Assembly: GCA_045545175.1 (NCBI GenBank)
Contig: JAZQAK010000066.1
Location: 1-8,414, forward strand
Reading direction: 5' to 3'
From: RGIG6165 sp045545175
GTDB taxonomy: Bacteria > Bacillota > Clostridia > Oscillospirales > Feifaniaceae
Length of the DNA: 8,414 nt
Positions 6,254 through 8,414 of this stretch are shown piece after piece (position 1 is the first letter of the stretch; the number at the start of each line of letters is the position of its first letter). Made by a program: the position numbers and the translations under genes. The notes beneath the pieces are model-generated. The model searched no databases and was not told the DNA's origin. It saw nothing but the letters and a program-made list of their open reading frames with translations.

Positions 6254-6268
6254 GTCGTGGCTCACGAC
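6254..6268 (-). repeat. Hairpin enclosing the ilvD stop codon
   Basis: GTCGTG (6254-6259) pairs with CACGAC (6263-6268) around a 3-nt loop; the ilvD TGA (6262-6264) lies inside it. A comparable palindrome covers the ilvC stop. Confidence 0.6.
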
Positions 6269-7923
6269 TTCATTACAGCACCCTTGTCGGCACTGTCAAC
6301 AAGCTTTGCGTATCTTGAAAGCCAGCCTGTCTTTATGTTGGGTTCGGGCTTTACATACGCCGCCTTTCTCTTTGCAAATTCTTCTTCCGAAATATCTGCA
6401 TTGATTGAAGCACCCGGAATGTCAATATGAATTGTGTCGCCTTCATAAATAAGACCGATAGGACCGTCGCAGGCGGCCTCGGGGGATACGTGACCGATGG
6501 AAGCACCGCGGGATGCACCCGAGAATCTGCCGTCTGTAATGAGAGCTACAGTCTTGTCAAGCTTCATACCTGCAAGGGCAGAGGTGGGATTGAGCATTTC
6601 TCTCATACCGGGACCGCCTACAGGACCTTCGTATCTGATAACAACAACGTCACCGTCAACAATCTTTCCGCCGTAAATAGCAGCGATTGCTTCGTCCTCG
6701 CTGTTGAATACTCTTGCAGGACCGGAATGCACGAGCATTTCGGGAGCAACAGCACTTCTCTTTACAACGCATCCTTTAGGTGCAATGTTGCCCCAGAGAA
6801 TCTGAATACCGCCTGTTTCGCTGTAAGGATTGGTGATGGGACGGATGTTTTCTTCGTCTTTAATGTACGCACCTTGGATGTTCTCGCCGACAGTTTTTCC
6901 TGTAACGGTAAGAGCCGAGGTGTCAAGTAAATTCTTCTTTACAAGCTCTGCTTGCACCGCAGGAATACCGCCTGCATTGTCAAGGTCTGAGATGTGTGTG
7001 TGACCTGCGGGAGCAAGGTGGCAAAGATTGGGAACTCTGTCGCTTGTCTTGTTGAAGAGTTCAAGGTCAAAATCGACACCCGCTTCGTTTGCAATGGCAA
7101 GAAGGTGCAGTACGCTGTTGGAAGAACAGCCGAGTGCCATATCGCAGGCAAGGGCATTGAGAAGGCTCTTTTTGTTGACAATCTGACGAGCCGTGATGTT
7201 CTTTTCCACAAGGTTCATGATTGCCATACCTGCGTGCTTTGCAAGCATTGTACGTCTCGAAGAAACGGCAGGAATTGTACCGTTGCCGGGAAGTGCAATA
7301 CCGATAGCTTCGCAGAGACAGTTCATGGAATTTGCCGTATACATACCTGCACAGCTTCCGCAGCCGGGGCAGATGTTCTTTTCGCAATCTTCAAGATTAC
7401 ATTCGTCAATCATGCCTGCCTTATATGCACCAACCGCTTCAAACATCTGTGAAAGGGAAGCGTTGTGTCCGTTGTATGTACCGGGCATCATGGGACCGCC
7501 CGAGCAAACCACTGCCGGAATGTCCATTCTTACTGCCGCCATAACCATACCGGGTACGATTTTGTCGCAGTTGGGGATAAGCACAAGACCGTCAAAGCCG
7601 TGTGCCATAGCCATTGTTTCAACGCTGTCAGCAATAAGCTCACGGCTGGCAAGGCTGTATTTCATGCCGATGTGTCCCATGGCAATACCGTCGCAAACGC
7701 CGATAGCAGGTACAAGTACGGGTGTACCGCCTGCCATGCGGATGCCTGCCTTGACTGCATCTGCAATCTTGTCAAGGTGGATGTGGCCGGGAACTATTTC
7801 GCTGTGTGCACAGACTACACCGATGAGAGGTCTTTCAAGCTCTTCCTTTGTGTAGCCCATAGCATAGAATAAACTTCTGTTGGGGGCACGTTCTGCACCC
7901 TTTAATACGTTATCGCTTCTCAT
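6262..7923 (-). CDS. ilvD: Dihydroxy-acid dehydratase IlvD
   Basis: Cytoplasmic Fe-S dehydratase that converts 2,3-dihydroxy-isovalerate and 2,3-dihydroxy-3-methylvalerate to the 2-keto acids leading to valine, leucine and isoleucine. At 553 residues it has the normal family length. Visible motifs include SNCDK-like PNCDKIVPGM with cluster ligand C119 and the conserved K121. CPGCGSCAGMYTANSMNCL supplies the ligand C191 (also C185 and C188). GGPGMREM is near 436-443 and the C-terminal TDGRFSGASRGASIGHVSPEA is near 464-484. The first loop reads VPGHIHL (44-50) as in the E. coli [4Fe-4S] enzyme, not the PCNxHL of [2Fe-2S] enzymes, suggesting an oxygen-sensitive cluster suited to an anaerobe. The ATG at 7923 follows GGGGAGG. 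The frame stays open 60 codons upstream, but that part is not family-like. It lies downstream of ilvC on the same strand. Confidence 0.97.
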   Translation of the reverse strand: MRSDNVLKGAERAPNRSLFYAMGYTKEELERPLIGVVCAHSEIVPGHIHLDKIADAVKAGIRMAGGTPVLVPAIGVCDGIAMGHIGMKYSLASRELIADSVETMAMAHGFDGLVLIPNCDKIVPGMVMAAVRMDIPAVVCSGGPMMPGTYNGHNASLSQMFEAVGAYKAGMIDECNLEDCEKNICPGCGSCAGMYTANSMNCLCEAIGIALPGNGTIPAVSSRRTMLAKHAGMAIMNLVEKNITARQIVNKKSLLNALACDMALGCSSNSVLHLLAIANEAGVDFDLELFNKTSDRVPNLCHLAPAGHTHISDLDNAGGIPAVQAELVKKNLLDTSALTVTGKTVGENIQGAYIKDEENIRPITNPYSETGGIQILWGNIAPKGCVVKRSAVAPEMLVHSGPARVFNSEDEAIAAIYGGKIVDGDVVVIRYEGPVGGPGMREMLNPTSALAGMKLDKTVALITDGRFSGASRGASIGHVSPEAACDGPIGLIYEGDTIHIDIPGASINADISEEEFAKRKAAYVKPEPNIKTGWLSRYAKLVDSADKGAVMKS

Positions 7924-8101
7924 AATTTTTACCTCCCCGCTTTCTTTCGCAGAAAGCTTGGCAAAGAACTCGCATTTAGCACCAATTCTTTCGGAGTATA
8001 TGCCGTTATTTTGGTTTCTCGATTGGTGTTTTGTCCTGCCACCAATAAGGCAGGCGTCAGGACAAGTGCGTGATTTTACCGTAAAAAACTTGTTAATATG
8101 C
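7924..8101 (-). promoter_or_regulatory. ilvD leader with competing complementary segments
   Basis: In minus-strand order the leader contains ATTGGTG (8046-8040), CACCAAT (8028-8022) and ATTGGTG again (7986-7980). The middle segment can therefore pair with either neighbour but not both. GTCCTG/CAGGAC and CCTGCC/GGCAGG stems in about 8031-8060 are likewise mutually exclusive. A weak promoter (TTGCAT, 19-base gap, TAAAAT) is possible near 8075-8105. I see no T-box signature, no branched-chain-rich leader peptide and no U-tract terminator, so a regulatory role is speculative. Confidence 0.35.
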
Positions 8102-8102
8102 A

Positions 8103-8135
8103 AATCCCGACCGCCGCGTCCACGTGGTCGGGATT
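8103..8135 (-). terminator. Probable terminator after ilvC
   Basis: A 10-bp perfect stem, AATCCCGACC (8103-8112) with GGTCGGGATT (8126-8135), has a 13-nt GC-rich loop. The minus-strand tail TGCATATT is a weak U-tract, so some read-through into ilvD is likely. The same GGGATTTGCAT ending occurs at 1105-1115 on the plus strand. Confidence 0.6.
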
Positions 8136-8278
8136 GGATAACCGTGCATCAAACACGAATTTAAACACCTTTGTTTTGTCGGTGTCTCGATTTTCTTGCT
8201 GTCCGACTTATTGACAGCAAGAAAAAGTTTGTTTCGCGACAATAATTGCTTGTTTAAGCAAAAGATTGCCCGCGAAAC
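8136..8278 (-). repeat. Copy C of the modular structured element, in the ilvC 3' UTR
   Basis: The segment holds GGATAACCGTG (8136-8146) and TTTGTCGGTGT (8175-8185). A 13-bp perfect hairpin follows, TTTTCTTGCTGTC (8191-8203) with GACAGCAAGAAAA (8213-8225). The clamp is TTGTCG (8176-8181) with CGACAA (8237-8242). A further stem pairs GTTTCGCG (8231-8238) with CGCGAAAC (8271-8278), partly exclusive with the clamp. The architecture follows copy B, but the long hairpin sequence is completely different. Confidence 0.7.
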
Positions 8279-8283
8279 TGTCT

Positions 8284-8298
8284 GCGCTGACTCAGCGC
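8284..8298 (-). repeat. Palindrome over the ilvC stop codon
   Basis: GCGCTGA-C-TCAGCGC is a perfect 7-bp dyad with a single central base; the ilvC TGA (8292-8294) is part of one arm. Confidence 0.6.
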
Positions 8299-8414
8299 TT
8301 CAACCAGCTCATCATTTTACGAAGTGATGCGCCGACCTTTTCAAGGGGATGTTCGCTTTCAACACGTCTTGTTGCGAGGAACTTGCCGCGTCTTCCGCTT
8401 GAGAATTCTGTCAT
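8292..8414 (-). CDS. ilvC: Ketol-acid reductoisomerase IlvC, C-terminal 40 residues (5' part outside window)
   Basis: The minus-strand frame entering from the window edge encodes 40 residues ending LEKVGASLRKMMSWLKR and a TGA at 8292-8294. The pattern GRRGKFLATRRVESEHPLEKVG followed by LRxMMxWL is the characteristic C-terminus of short (class I) ketol-acid reductoisomerases. The enzyme uses NADPH and Mg2+ to isomerise and reduce acetolactate or acetohydroxybutyrate, supplying the substrate of IlvD. The methionine at the very edge (8414) is internal, not a start. Position upstream of ilvD on the same strand fits a branched-chain amino acid locus. Catalytic residues lie outside the window and cannot be checked. 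Confidence 0.88.
   Translation of the reverse strand: MTEFSSGRRGKFLATRRVESEHPLEKVGASLRKMMSWLKR

Larger units (their letters stand above)
5848..6261. other. Intergenic region between ilvD and tig
   Basis: No gene is supported in these 414 bp. From the ilvD side it holds the stop-codon hairpin, copy B of the structured element and a terminator. It then holds an AT-rich stretch (about 5950-6045) without recognisable features, and finally the tig promoter and leader. Confidence 0.8.

Noticed and set aside
7924..8103. 60-residue in-frame N-terminal extension of IlvD
   Set aside because: It starts at a TTG without a good ribosome binding site and is unlike the family; the ATG at 7923 has GGGGAGG and gives normal length.
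7924..8291. T-box riboswitch or classical leader-peptide attenuator upstream of ilvD
   Set aside because: No T-box consensus, no run of Leu/Ile/Val codons and no antiterminator plus U-tract terminator are visible.

Overview
The window reads as chromosomal DNA of a low-to-mid GC Firmicute, most likely a gut clostridium of the Ruminococcus/Oscillospiraceae type. This rests on strong AGGAGG-like ribosome binding sites, a trigger factor-clpP-clpX gene order, a GLUG-like repeat surface protein, and short palindromic intergenic elements of a style I associate with such genomes. The taxonomic call is an inference; no rRNA or other marker gene is present.

Layout. Bases 1-1056 (+) are the 3' end of a repeat-rich, probably exported protein. 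A small GIY-YIG domain protein follows at 1132-1476 (+), ending in a strong terminator. Bases 1477-2143 hold no gene but are packed with hairpins. The minus strand then carries, in transcription order from right to left, the C-terminus of ilvC (8292-8414), ilvD (6262-7923), tig (4300-5847), clpP (3418-4002) and clpX (2144-3394). clpX converges on the GIY-YIG gene across the hairpin-rich region.

Function. IlvC (ketol-acid reductoisomerase) and IlvD (dihydroxy-acid dehydratase) catalyse consecutive steps of valine, isoleucine and leucine synthesis. Trigger factor, ClpP and ClpX form a protein quality-control set: a ribosome-associated chaperone, plus the peptidase and unfoldase of the ClpXP protease. 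All key catalytic residues are present in the complete enzymes.

What stands out is in the gaps. The 3' flanks of ilvC and ilvD, and the clpX/GIY-YIG gap, share a modular structured element of roughly 110-220 bp. It has a conserved TTGTCG...CGACAA-type clamp enclosing a long hairpin, with different hairpin sequences in different copies; two copies also share a GGATAACCGTG block and a terminal hairpin. A different palindromic, MITE-like element sits between tig and clpP. A third hairpin family bounds 1553-2075 as an inverted pair. Trigger factor carries an unusual Lys/Thr/Ala-rich C-terminal tail. I found no CRISPR array, transposase, prophage, tRNA or rRNA, and no evidence of a new multi-gene system; the protein-coding content is largely housekeeping.
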